Assembly (NCBI GenBank): GCA_964624795.1 | Contig: CAZUZS010000101.1 | Span: 1 to 12,946 of the forward strand | From: CAZUZS01 sp964624795 | Lineage (GTDB): Bacteria; Calditrichota; Calditrichia; RBG-13-44-9 | DNA: 12,946 nt | Reading direction: 5' to 3' | In this document: positions 1-7,028 of the stretch, one piece after another | Numbering within the stretch: position 1 is the first letter of the stretch | How the letters are laid out: each line of letters starts with the position of its first letter | Program-made: the position numbers and the translations under genes | Notes under the pieces: generated by a model | The model's database searches: none | What the model was told of the DNA's origin: nothing | What the model saw: only the letters and a program-made list of their open reading frames with translations

Positions 1-696
1 CGGAAATATCCCTGCATAGTGGTTGTGCATGGCGGCCCGGAGTGGGCCTGGTGGCTGGGGTGGCATTGCACGTGGCATGAGTGGGGACAATTTTTGGCTT
101 CCAACGGATATGTGGTTCTGTTACCCAATCCGCGCGGAAGTGACGGCTACGGCTGGAAATTCACCGAGGGAAACCTGCGGGATTGGGGCGGCGGTGATTT
201 TCAGGACATCATGAGTGGTGTGGATTTTCTCATCGATCAAAAAATTGCCGACCCGGATCGGCTGGGTATCGGAGGCTGGAGCTACGGGGGCTATTTGACG
301 GCATGGGCCATTACCCAGACGTCCCGCTTTAAAGCCGCTGTGTTTGGCGCCGGAATCACAAACCTGGTCAGTTTTGCAGGAACCAATCCCCTTCCGACTT
401 ACCAGCAAAACGCCTTTGGCGGAACAGTTTATGACTTGAAAACATTTTACGAATCACGCTCGCCAATGACTTTCATTAAGAATGCAAAGACACCGACGCT
501 TATTGCTCATGGGGAACAGGACGGCGGCGTGCCGGTGACGCAGGCACAGGAATTTTACCGAGGGCTGAAAACCCTGGGAATCGAATCCGACCTTGTTATT
601 TATCAGGGCGAAGGACACCAGTTCCAAAATCCCGAAAATCAGAAAGACCTTTTATTCAGGATATTGGACTGGTATGACAAACACCTGAAAAAATAA
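1..696 (+). CDS. S9 family prolyl oligopeptidase-type peptidase, C-terminal catalytic part (5' end outside window)
   Basis: Serine peptidase of the alpha/beta-hydrolase S9 family (acylaminoacyl-peptidase / dipeptidyl-peptidase type), which cleaves short peptides or removes N-terminal residues. The frame is open from base 1, so 231 residues are visible and the start and N-terminal beta-propeller lie off the left edge. Seen directly: the oxyanion-site motif HGGPEW (visible residues 10-15), nucleophile elbow GGWSYGGY with Ser94, catalytic Asp174 in HGEQDGGVP, and catalytic His206 in GEGHQF. Spacing and order of Ser-Asp-His are canonical, so the catalytic domain looks intact. The GVPVTQAQEFYRGL segment after the Asp is typical of S9C enzymes. 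The stop is TAA at 694-696. Substrate and location cannot be decided without the N-terminus; many relatives in diderm bacteria are exported. It is co-directional with the next gene but separated by 173 bp, so a shared transcript is uncertain. Confidence 0.93.
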   Translation, partial: RKYPCIVVVHGGPEWAWWLGWHCTWHEWGQFLASNGYVVLLPNPRGSDGYGWKFTEGNLRDWGGGDFQDIMSGVDFLIDQKIADPDRLGIGGWSYGGYLTAWAITQTSRFKAAVFGAGITNLVSFAGTNPLPTYQQNAFGGTVYDLKTFYESRSPMTFIKNAKTPTLIAHGEQDGGVPVTQAQEFYRGLKTLGIESDLVIYQGEGHQFQNPENQKDLLFRILDWYDKHLKK

Positions 697-827
697 AAAT
701 ATCATCAGGCTATTAAAAAAGTTCTCATGCAATGCCACCCACGGGGTGATGCAACTTGCAGAATGAATAATTCATGATAAATCAGTTACACTGCTCATAC
801 TGAATTAAGGAACCCAATCTTTGTCAT

Positions 828-848
828 TCCGTGTAAATCTGTGGTAAA
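828..848 (+). repeat. Half-copy of an intergenic repeat in the leader of the dimethylargininase gene
   Basis: This stretch matches the right arm of the inverted repeat at 7116-7137 with 19 identities, two mismatches and one single-base gap; the shared 3' core is GTGGTAAA. No matching left arm is visible upstream, so it looks like a solo or decayed half-element. It ends 21 bp before the downstream start codon, close to the ribosome binding site. The rest of the spacer 697-869 holds only a short hairpin near 730-755 without a T-tract. Confidence 0.5.
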
Positions 849-855
849 TTTTCAT

Positions 856-860
856 GGGAG
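856..860 (+). promoter_or_regulatory. Ribosome binding site of the dimethylargininase gene
   Basis: GGGAG lies nine bases before the ATG at 870. It supports that ATG as the start of the hydrolase gene over the internal candidates. Confidence 0.6.
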
Positions 861-869
861 AATCATTAA

Positions 870-1691
870 ATGGTAAATAGCGAAGCTGACCCGTTAAAAA
901 AAGCAATCGTATGCAGCCCCAACATCGAATATTCCCGGGTTGGCGATTTAGAAGTACACAATATCGGGGAAAAGGCAGACCTTGAGACGGCGCGACAGCA
1001 ACACAAACATTTGGTTTCCATATTGGCAAATTACGGTTGTGAGTTGGTGCAGCCAGCGGAATTGGCCGGTCACCCCAATTCGGTTTTCACGCGCGATACC
1101 GCCGTTTGCACTCCCCTCGGCTACATCAGGCTACGCATGGGCTTGCCCTCCCGCAAAGGTGAAGAAGAGTGGATGGCCGGAATTCTGGACGATCTTGGGG
1201 AGCCGGTTGTCGACCGGATCAGCGCACCGGCTACCGCGGAAGGAGGAGACATAATATTGGCCGGCAAAGTGGTATTTATCGGGCACTCCAGCCGGACAAA
1301 CCAGGAAGGCGTTCGGCAATTGACAGCCATATTTGATGAAATGAATTACGAAGTCCGCACTGCCCTGGTGCCTGCTCCATATCTGCACATTGGCGGCGCC
1401 ATGAGCGTGATCGGTAACAATCGTGTTCTCTGCTGCAAAGATGTTTTTCCTGTTAACTTTTTTGCAGGATTCGAAACAATTGAAATTCCCGCCGGCAGCT
1501 TCATCAGCGGAAATGTTATCACGCTGGGAAATAATGAAGTCATTGCGGGTAGTTCCAACACCCAGGCCATCTTGCAACTGGAAAAGGCTGGTATCACGGT
1601 CTACAAACTGGATTTATCGGAGTTTGTGAAAGGCACCGGGGGACCAAGCTGCCTGGTTATGCCCCTGGAACGAGAATCGATAACCCGATAG
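870..1691 (+). CDS. N(G),N(G)-dimethylarginine dimethylaminohydrolase-like protein (amidinotransferase/ADI superfamily)
   Basis: Guanidine-modifying hydrolase of 273 residues, close to the usual bacterial DDAH length (about 255-270) and much shorter than true arginine deiminases (about 400). DDAH converts methylated arginines to citrulline plus a methylamine in the cytoplasm. Seen in order: FTRD substrate-site motif at 73-76, EGGD with putative acidic catalytic Glu124 at 124-127, SRTN at 141-144, putative catalytic His173 in YLHIGG, and nucleophile Cys261 in GTGGPSCLVMPLER near the C-terminus. The Cys-His-Glu set is complete. No signal peptide. The ATG has a GGGAG ribosome binding site. No arginine-pathway genes (arcB, arcC, arcD) are next to it, which favours a stand-alone hydrolase over an ADI operon. 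The exact substrate (methylarginine, arginine or another guanidine) is an inference; superfamily membership is secure. Confidence 0.88.
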   Translation: MVNSEADPLKKAIVCSPNIEYSRVGDLEVHNIGEKADLETARQQHKHLVSILANYGCELVQPAELAGHPNSVFTRDTAVCTPLGYIRLRMGLPSRKGEEEWMAGILDDLGEPVVDRISAPATAEGGDIILAGKVVFIGHSSRTNQEGVRQLTAIFDEMNYEVRTALVPAPYLHIGGAMSVIGNNRVLCCKDVFPVNFFAGFETIEIPAGSFISGNVITLGNNEVIAGSSNTQAILQLEKAGITVYKLDLSEFVKGTGGPSCLVMPLERESITR

Positions 1692-1960
1692 ATGGTATCC
1701 CGATCCGAAGGACACCCTCAATTATCTCTAATACTACACAGTTAGACAACTAATCCTGTCCTAATGTTCATGGGGGGCAGCATAACTCGGAAGAAATTCG
1801 AGAAAGGCTCTGTTATCCCGAGATTGGAATTGCATTCTTAAAATAGCTGATCGCAAAAACTGTTTGCACGAATCAGCAACATTCCTTTAACCCCACCGCT
1901 GCAAATTTCATTAATTGAATTCCGCACAGTTACGATTGTTGCCATAGAATTCATTATCTG

Positions 1961-1997
1961 ACGAACATTTTCGTATTTCATCAATTTAAATGTTCGT
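1961..1997. promoter_or_regulatory. Perfect 10-bp inverted repeat, possible operator
   Basis: ACGAACATTT at 1961-1970 is repeated as its exact reverse complement AAATGTTCGT at 1988-1997, with a 17-bp spacer. The arm centres are 27 bp apart, so a dimer or two dimers on the same DNA face are possible. It sits 79 bp before the O-methyltransferase start, a normal place for an operator. No T-tract follows, so it is not an intrinsic terminator. No regulator gene is nearby, so the factor is unknown. Confidence 0.35.
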
Positions 1998-2065
1998 TGA
2001 TTTTAAGATGAGAACAAATGAATTGGACCATTATCATCAAAACAAAATTGGATATTTTTAAAATA

Positions 2066-2071
2066 GAGGAG
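2066..2071 (+). promoter_or_regulatory. Ribosome binding site of the O-methyltransferase gene
   Basis: GAGGAG is followed by five bases and the ATG at 2077, a strong and well-spaced Shine-Dalgarno that fixes the start. Confidence 0.8.
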
Positions 2072-2076
2072 TCGTC

Positions 2077-3087
2077 ATGAATGGTGACAGGAAGGATATA
2101 TCGGACACCGCAGCCGCAATGGATATCCGTTCCCAATTTTTCTCGTTCCAGGGAAGCCGGGTTTTGCTGACGGCGTTCGAATTGGGAATATTTTCCGCTC
2201 TTGGAAGTGATCACAAAACATCGGAAGAAATTGCGAAGGAGTTAGCGACCGATCCCAGGGCAACGAATCGTCTGATGAATGCACTTTGCGCCTTGGAATT
2301 TCTTAATAAAAAGCACGATAAGTTTTACAATACTGAAAGTTCCCGGAAGTTTCTGGTGCAGGGCGAGCGGCATTATATGGCAGGCATCATGCACGGTGTT
2401 CACCTATGGGACACCTGGAGCACCCTTACCGATGCAGTTCGGCAAGGCAAATCGGTCGTAAATGGCAAAATTAGAGAGCGGGGCGATAATTGGCTGGAAG
2501 CCTTCATCGCCGCCATGGACGACCGTGCAAAAAAGCAGGCACCAGTCATTGCCGAAATGTTAGACTTTTCCGGAGTTTCACGGGTGCTGGATGTGGGAGG
2601 CGGCTCCGGAGCGTTCTCGATTGCCTTTGTCGAACAGGGAAATGGCATCACCGCCACCATTTTTGATCTGCCGGAAGTTTTGCCGCTGACACAAAAATAT
2701 ATTGCCGCGGCCGGCATGACAGACCGGATCGGGACCATGCCTGGTGACTACAATTCAGATGAGCTGGGAAGCGGTTATGATCTGGTGTTTCTCTCTGCCA
2801 TTGTGCACAGTAATTCATTGGGCGATAATCGCAAGCTGGTTCGCAAATGCGCATCAGCTTTGAACCGAAATGGCCGCCTGGTGATCCAGGATTTTATTAT
2901 GGATGACGACCGCACCTCCCCTGCCCACGGCGCCCTGTTTGCCCTGAATATGCTGGTGGGAACGCAATCCGGTGACACTTTTACCGATTCGGAAGTTCGC
3001 CACTGGATGACCGAAGCCGGTTTGTCCGAAATCCAGCGGCACGAAACACCCTTTGGAGTTTCCCAGATTATTGGGCGCAAACTGTAA
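2077..3087 (+). CDS. SAM-dependent O-methyltransferase, family 2 (acetylserotonin/hydroxyneurosporene methyltransferase-like)
   Basis: Cytoplasmic class I methyltransferase of 336 residues, normal for the plant-type O-methyltransferase family, which methylates hydroxyl groups of small aromatic or polyketide molecules. Residues about 15-100 form the winged-helix dimerisation region (FELGIFSALG, TSEEIAKELATDPRATNRLM, then FYNTESS.KFLV). The SAM-binding motif I is VLDVGGGSGAF at 170-180, followed by the acidic FDLPEVLP at 196-203 that contacts the ribose. MPGDYNSDEL (221-230) corresponds to the next SAM-pocket segment. His244 in LSAIVHSN is at the place of the catalytic His, but the usual His-Asp-Trp context reads His-Ser-Asn, so substrate handling may differ. 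RLVIQDFIMDDDR at 267-279 is the late strand motif. It stands alone: no oxidase, synthase or transporter beside it names a pathway. It converges on the phosphodiesterase gene. Family assignment is firm; substrate is unknown. Confidence 0.9.
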   Translation: MNGDRKDISDTAAAMDIRSQFFSFQGSRVLLTAFELGIFSALGSDHKTSEEIAKELATDPRATNRLMNALCALEFLNKKHDKFYNTESSRKFLVQGERHYMAGIMHGVHLWDTWSTLTDAVRQGKSVVNGKIRERGDNWLEAFIAAMDDRAKKQAPVIAEMLDFSGVSRVLDVGGGSGAFSIAFVEQGNGITATIFDLPEVLPLTQKYIAAAGMTDRIGTMPGDYNSDELGSGYDLVFLSAIVHSNSLGDNRKLVRKCASALNRNGRLVIQDFIMDDDRTSPAHGALFALNMLVGTQSGDTFTDSEVRHWMTEAGLSEIQRHETPFGVSQIIGRKL

Positions 3088-3173
3088 GCCGTGTTGAGGC
3101 GCAAGGGTATACAGTGCTTCTGACCTGGGTGCTAATTAAAAAACTTGATTTTGTGCAGAGTGATGATAAGTCT

Positions 3174-3244
3174 TGTCATTTCGAGCGGCAGCGAGAAATC
3201 TCTAGAAGATTCCTCACCCCGCTTAAGCAGGATTCGGAATGACA
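3174..3244. repeat. 71-bp imperfect palindromic repeat between convergent genes
   Basis: The element begins TGTCATTTCGA (3174-3184) and ends TTCGGAATGACA (3233-3244). The reverse complement of the right end is TGTCATTCCGAA, matching the left end with one mismatch over the first eleven bases. The inner part contains AGCGAGAAATCTCTAGAAGA and is less symmetric. Its form, ends of the TGTCATTYCGA kind with a GCGAGAAATCT interior, resembles the small palindromic intergenic repeats common in environmental bacteria. It lies in the 227-bp spacer between two converging genes, where a strong hairpin could also stop transcription from both sides. Confidence 0.6.
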
Positions 3245-3314
3245 GATATCCGGTAAGTCATAAAATAAAAAAAGTTGCGTTGAGTAGAAGATAAATTGGC
3301 ACAAGCGGCTACTT

Positions 3315-4751
3315 TTAACTGGAGATTTGAACTTTCAAGCGTTTCAAAACGCTTAACGCGATTTCGGGACGATTGGTGAGAATGCCATCCACGCCTTCCT
3401 GCAGCAATTCATAAATCTCGTTGGGACTGTCAATCGTCCAGTAGATGATCCACTGGATTTGTCCGGCGGGATTGGCCTCCTTGTATCTCACCGCTTCGCG
3501 AATTTCGTCCCGTGAGCCAGGCCGGGCCAGCTTGCCGATACTCACGATCCTGAATCCGGCATCAAGATTCTCTTGGAGTGGGGATTCGCGTGCACCGAAG
3601 GCTTTATCCAATCCGAGCATCGCCTCCATCCCAAATCCGCCCTGTGCATCGATCACAAAATCGCAATTCGACAGCATGCCTTTTTCCCGGAAGACTTTTG
3701 CGATTTCACTGATAACGCGTTTCACCGGACAACCGATAATAAAATGCCAATTCCATAGCTGTGCCTGCAATCCGCTTAGAATGCGGTGCATTTCACCGGC
3801 ATAAGCCGTTAAATAGCCGGGATCATTCTCCGCCGCCTTGGGCTCAATTTTTGTGTCCAGGAAAAACACCAGCCGGCTATTTTTTCGATAATTGTAGAAT
3901 GCAAAAACGTCGGAAAGCAATTGTGGTGAAACGGTCTTTTTAACCGGATGACGGTAGTGATAAATCTTCTTGACCACCGGCAATTCCAACCGTGAGATAT
4001 CGAGCTGGTCGCGGGAATTCAGCTTTTGCCAGTTGGAGAAGCGATTTTCGGGGGCGTTCTCCAAATAGCGCCAACGATACTCCCCGTTTTCGAATTCGAT
4101 TTCCGGCGAAATCAATGGGTAGGGCAGCCGCTCCAGGAGATTGCGGGTCGGGGTGATAAAGGGATCGGGATCGTGAAGAACTATTATTTTATCATCCTTG
4201 GTAAAGCAAATATCCAGCTCAATCGCATTGGCGCCAAATTCAAATGCCTTGGAAATACTGTCGATGCTGTTTTCCGGAAAATAGTATGGCGCGCCACGGT
4301 GTCCGAAAATATAAATCTGCCGAAACAAAACTGGATAAGCCAATGGCGCATCCGGCGTGCCCAGAGATTGCTTCCGAATCCCATGAAAGAAACCGTCCTC
4401 ACCGTGCAAGCCTTTTCTGTCGAAGCTGCTCCAGGTAATTAACGGAACCGGGTAACGGGCAAAAGCCGTCGGTATTGCATGACTATCTTCCGGTCCATAT
4501 AGAAGGCTGTCGCGGAGGTCCAGATTACGCTTTAGGAATCCTACCCGGAAAAAAATATTGGCTTCCTTGGCAAGCTCGATATTCTTGAAATAGAAAAGCC
4601 CGCTCTCATCGCAGGAACGCGAGCGGGCCAGCACTTCAAAAGACAAATCCGCATTTATGGAGCTGCAAATTTGGACTTCGACCCCGTTGGTGAGAAATTC
4701 AAAACGGTCTGCAATTGGATCATAATATGTGAATTTCAGCGCTGCCTTCAA
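3315..4751 (-). CDS. Glycerophosphodiester phosphodiesterase with an extra N-terminal beta-rich domain
   Basis: Hydrolyses glycerophosphodiesters to glycerol-3-phosphate and an alcohol. At 478 residues it is roughly twice a minimal GDPD (about 250). The catalytic TIM barrel starts near residue 147: HRG at 151-153 followed by PEN at 159-161, metal-site ELD with Glu178 and Asp180, HDPD with His193, FFLDTKIE at 296-303, and the classic C-terminal YWTIDSPNEIYELLQEGVDG/ILTNRPE at 437-463. An insertion at about 195-280 separates early and middle strands. Residues 1-145 are not part of the GDPD fold; residues 20-75 (NGVEVQI...LARSRSCDESGLFYFKNIEL) read like a CNA-B/transthyretin-type beta-sandwich, which is an inference. 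No signal peptide, so probably cytoplasmic. The start is TTG at 4749-4751: AGGTGAGG ends five bases before it and an in-frame stop lies six codons upstream, so no other start is possible nearby. Converges on the O-methyltransferase. Confidence 0.9.
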   Translation of the reverse strand: MKAALKFTYYDPIADRFEFLTNGVEVQICSSINADLSFEVLARSRSCDESGLFYFKNIELAKEANIFFRVGFLKRNLDLRDSLLYGPEDSHAIPTAFARYPVPLITWSSFDRKGLHGEDGFFHGIRKQSLGTPDAPLAYPVLFRQIYIFGHRGAPYYFPENSIDSISKAFEFGANAIELDICFTKDDKIIVLHDPDPFITPTRNLLERLPYPLISPEIEFENGEYRWRYLENAPENRFSNWQKLNSRDQLDISRLELPVVKKIYHYRHPVKKTVSPQLLSDVFAFYNYRKNSRLVFFLDTKIEPKAAENDPGYLTAYAGEMHRILSGLQAQLWNWHFIIGCPVKRVISEIAKVFREKGMLSNCDFVIDAQGGFGMEAMLGLDKAFGARESPLQENLDAGFRIVSIGKLARPGSRDEIREAVRYKEANPAGQIQWIIYWTIDSPNEIYELLQEGVDGILTNRPEIALSVLKRLKVQISS

Positions 4752-4756
4752 GAATA

Positions 4757-4763
4757 CCTCACC
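4757..4763 (-). promoter_or_regulatory. Ribosome binding site that selects a TTG start
   Basis: Read on the minus strand the sequence is GGTGAGG, five bases before TTG at 4751-4749. An in-frame TAA at 4772-4770 excludes any longer form, and the protein has no early Met codon that could serve instead. Confidence 0.7.
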
Positions 4764-4825
4764 TGCTATTTACGAGCTTGGACAATTGACAAGGCCTAAA
4801 TCTATTGCAGGCTTCGGGGAGTATG

Positions 4826-4889
4826 GGCATAGGGGCATAACGATATAATTCCCATTTTTTCTCCAATATATCCCCTATGCCGTTATGCC
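4826..4889. repeat. Inverted-repeat cluster of GGCATA units
   Basis: GGCATAGGGG (4826-4835) has its exact reverse complement CCCCTATGCC at 4872-4881, and GGCATAACG (4834-4842) has CGTTATGCC at 4881-4889. Because the two units are in the same order on the top strand in both arms, the two pairings compete and cannot both form fully. ATATA (4843-4847) and TATAT (4867-4871) extend the first stem inward. Downstream, 4890-4935 is a run of pyrimidine-rich TCCCC/CCCTT units that reads as a degenerate continuation. It fills most of the 187-bp gap between the protease stop and the phosphodiesterase start. Confidence 0.55.
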
Positions 4890-4938
4890 TTTATCCCCCT
4901 TTCCCCTTAGGTCCTTTATGTCCCCTACTCCCTCACTA

Positions 4939-6822
4939 CTATTGCCTTCTCCGGAGCCGCATTTTGTAAAGAACGGGCGGACCAAAGAAAATTAAGAAGT
5001 TAAGCAGGAAGGTCGCCAGCGCGCTGCCAGTTCTGTTGCCGGATTTCACTGTAGCCGCCGCTGAACCACAACATCCTCCCCCGCCGCCGTTACCTGTGCC
5101 GACATTAAATGAGTAAAAACGGGTTGCAGAGAGATTACCGGCATTGTCGGTCGCAGATATCTTATATTCTACGGTGGTGCCGGTAGCAGCGCCCGGAATA
5201 TTCGCAGAATACACATACGGTTCTGAAAAAGTCATATCCATGCTGTCGGTGGCGGTCGTACTTCCGCTAAAACGGTAAAGCAGCCGAATATTACTCACCG
5301 TGTCATCATCCACAACCGAAGCTATCACCTGGTAAGGCCCCGTCTGGTTGGAAGTGTCCATCGGTTTGGTGATCACCGCAATTAAGGGATTCTCAGCAAG
5401 TGCCTTAAATACATTCAAACGGCCATCCAGCAGAACCTTATTTTCCAGATTGCGCACATAGTCCACGCCTCCAAACAACCTGTATTTCACAATTTTCTTA
5501 TTTGATTTGGGCAGGAAGTGCGCCCAGACAAGGGCTGCAGCCCCGGAAACATGCGGTGTGGCCATTGAAGTGCCGCTTAAATAAGCATAATTATTTCCGG
5601 GAACTGTGCTGTAGATGCTGACGCCGGGTGCGGACATATCTACCGTGGTTGCTCCGTAATTTGAGAAACTTGCCAACTGATCGTTGTCGTCCGTTGCTGC
5701 CACCGCCACCACGTTGTCAATCTCGTAGTTCGATGGATAGCTTGGGCTGTTGTCATTGTTGTTAGATTCATTTCCGGCGGCAGCGACAAACAACGCTCCT
5801 TTGTTGCTGGCATAAGTGATGGCGTCGATAAGTGACTGCGAGCTGCCGCCTCCGCCCCAGCTATTACTCATGATCATGGCGCCATTGTCCGCGGCGTACA
5901 AAATACCCTTCACCGCATTCGATGTTGAGCCGGAACCATTGGAATCCAGGAACTTCACTGCCATCAGGCTGACTGTCCAGTTCACGCCCGCCACACCGAT
6001 TCCGTTATTCCCAACCGCGCCAATTGTCCCCGAGCAGTGTGTGCCGTGTTCATTGTCATCCATAGGATCGGCATCATTATTCACAAAATCCCAACCGTGG
6101 TAATCATCCACAAAACCGTTGTGGTCGTCATCCACGCCATTATTGGGAATCTCGCCGTTATTGGTCCAGATATTTCCCGAAATGTCCGCATGGTTGTAGT
6201 CGATGCCGGTGTCAATAACCGAAACAATAATATCCTTTTTGCCTTTTTCGCGATCCCACGCTTCCGGCGCATCGATATCGGCATCGAAGGTGCCACCGGT
6301 TTGCCCCTCATTCTGCAATCCCCAAAGCCTGTTGAAATACGGATCGTTGGGGATTTCCAGCGCATGCTGGATGTAGTTTGGCTCGGCATACGCCACACTG
6401 GTCTCCCCCCGCAGCGCTGCGAGCACATTTTCCATCGTCCGATCGGTTTGAATCCGGTACACCTGGATGTCGATCTGTGGTATCTGTTCAACCAATTGTA
6501 TTCCAACTCTCTGCGCCAGCGACGAGACATCCGATGCTGTCAGTTGCGGCTTATATTTCACCAGGACCTCCCCCGGCACATATTCCACTGTGTCCGAAAC
6601 GAAGAACGGCTTCATCCCGGTCATGGTATCCGGCGCATTCTCAGATTCCTGGTAAAGCGCAAGTCTAACGGGGAGATTTGCCTCGCTTGATCCCGGATTA
6701 TCTACAAATATTAAATCGCCGGCGTTTGCTGGTTTGGCAAACCGGTCGTCCTTTGTCCAGCCGTTGTTTTGAGAAATTCCAAATAGAAACAAAGCAACAA
6801 TCAGTATTTGTAAGCCTTTCAT
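4939..6822 (-). CDS. Secreted subtilisin-family (S8) serine protease with C-terminal Gly-Cys-Cys/TM/Arg tail
   Basis: Extracytoplasmic endopeptidase of 627 residues. I start it at ATG 6822-6820, which has GGAGG six bases upstream and begins directly with a Sec signal (MKGLQILIVALFLFG); a TTG 69 bp further up gives a poor, charged leader. Order: signal peptide 1-22; fervidolysin-type propeptide about 82-150 (VPGEVLVKYKP, then AYAEPNY); catalytic domain about 165-475 with Asp204 (VIDTGID), His259 (HGTHCSGT), oxyanion Asn351 (AAGNES) and Ser419 (GTSMATPHVSG), plus an Asp-rich probable calcium loop at 228-240; one Ig/cadherin-like beta domain about 482-574 (Y.ISATDNAGN); Gly-rich GGGGGCC at 579-585; hydrophobic helix 600-619; basic end RLRRRQ. 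The tail has the three-part form of GlyGly-CTERM or Synerg-CTERM sorting signals, so surface anchoring or processing is inferred. The triad is complete and the enzyme should be active. Confidence 0.93.
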   Translation of the reverse strand: MKGLQILIVALFLFGISQNNGWTKDDRFAKPANAGDLIFVDNPGSSEANLPVRLALYQESENAPDTMTGMKPFFVSDTVEYVPGEVLVKYKPQLTASDVSSLAQRVGIQLVEQIPQIDIQVYRIQTDRTMENVLAALRGETSVAYAEPNYIQHALEIPNDPYFNRLWGLQNEGQTGGTFDADIDAPEAWDREKGKKDIIVSVIDTGIDYNHADISGNIWTNNGEIPNNGVDDDHNGFVDDYHGWDFVNNDADPMDDNEHGTHCSGTIGAVGNNGIGVAGVNWTVSLMAVKFLDSNGSGSTSNAVKGILYAADNGAMIMSNSWGGGGSSQSLIDAITYASNKGALFVAAAGNESNNNDNSPSYPSNYEIDNVVAVAATDDNDQLASFSNYGATTVDMSAPGVSIYSTVPGNNYAYLSGTSMATPHVSGAAALVWAHFLPKSNKKIVKYRLFGGVDYVRNLENKVLLDGRLNVFKALAENPLIAVITKPMDTSNQTGPYQVIASVVDDDTVSNIRLLYRFSGSTTATDSMDMTFSEPYVYSANIPGAATGTTVEYKISATDNAGNLSATRFYSFNVGTGNGGGGGCCGSAAATVKSGNRTGSALATFLLNFLIFFGPPVLYKMRLRRRQ

Positions 6823-6828
6823 AAAAGA

Positions 6829-6833
6829 CCTCC
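6829..6833 (-). promoter_or_regulatory. Ribosome binding site of the subtilisin-family protease
   Basis: GGAGG on the minus strand, six bases before ATG at 6822. It decides the start in favour of the form that begins with the signal peptide. Confidence 0.8.
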
Positions 6834-6966
6834 GATTGGTTGATTTGCGGGATTCCTTCCTGGAAGATTTATCCAATAGAAATGCAGACAAATAATAGGG
6901 AAGTTTTTAGCAACGTGCAAGGAAAAAGCGGTGGGGAATTATGTATTTTGATGTCATGTTTGCAAT

Positions 6967-7010
6967 GGGAATCGCCTCCTGCCCTCAAATACCGGTAGGA
7001 GGGGATTCCC
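6967..7010. repeat. Inverted repeat element A, copy 1
   Basis: The arms GGGAATCGCCTCCT (6967-6980) and AGGAGGGGATTCCC (6997-7010) are complementary at 13 of 14 positions with a 16-base loop. The 12-base core GGAATCGCCTCC is identical in copy 2 at 7149-7160, and both copies are followed by a similar tail (CTTCCCCGAC here, CTTTTCCCGAC there). It lies in the 447-bp spacer between the lipoprotein and protease genes, upstream of the protease. Confidence 0.65.
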
Positions 7011-7028
7011 TTCCCCGACCTTCTATAT

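Larger units (their letters stand above)
1692..2076. other. 385-bp intergenic region, no gene seen
   Basis: I found no convincing coding sequence, tRNA or strong terminator here. A 25-codon reading frame at 1764-1841 has no ribosome binding site and is not supported. The only ordered structure is the perfect inverted repeat at 1961-1997, described separately. The stretch becomes AT-rich towards the O-methyltransferase gene, so its promoter probably lies between about 1900 and 2060, but no clear -35/-10 pair stands out. Confidence 0.6.

Noticed and set aside
730..755. Hairpin CACCC/GGGTG after the S9 peptidase gene as a terminator
   Set aside because: Stem of only five pairs plus a four-pair outer stem, and no T-tract follows.
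1764..1841. 25-codon frame in the spacer after the dimethylargininase gene
   Set aside because: No ribosome binding site and no recognisable small-protein features; too short to support.
6037..6690. 217-codon open frame on the + strand inside the protease gene
   Set aside because: Antisense to a protease with all catalytic motifs intact; its Ile/Val/His-rich translation is the mirror of Asp/Asn-rich codons.
6823..6891. Longer protease start at the TTG 6891-6889
   Set aside because: It places 23 charged residues ahead of a signal peptide, whereas ATG 6822 has a strong GGAGG and opens directly on the signal.
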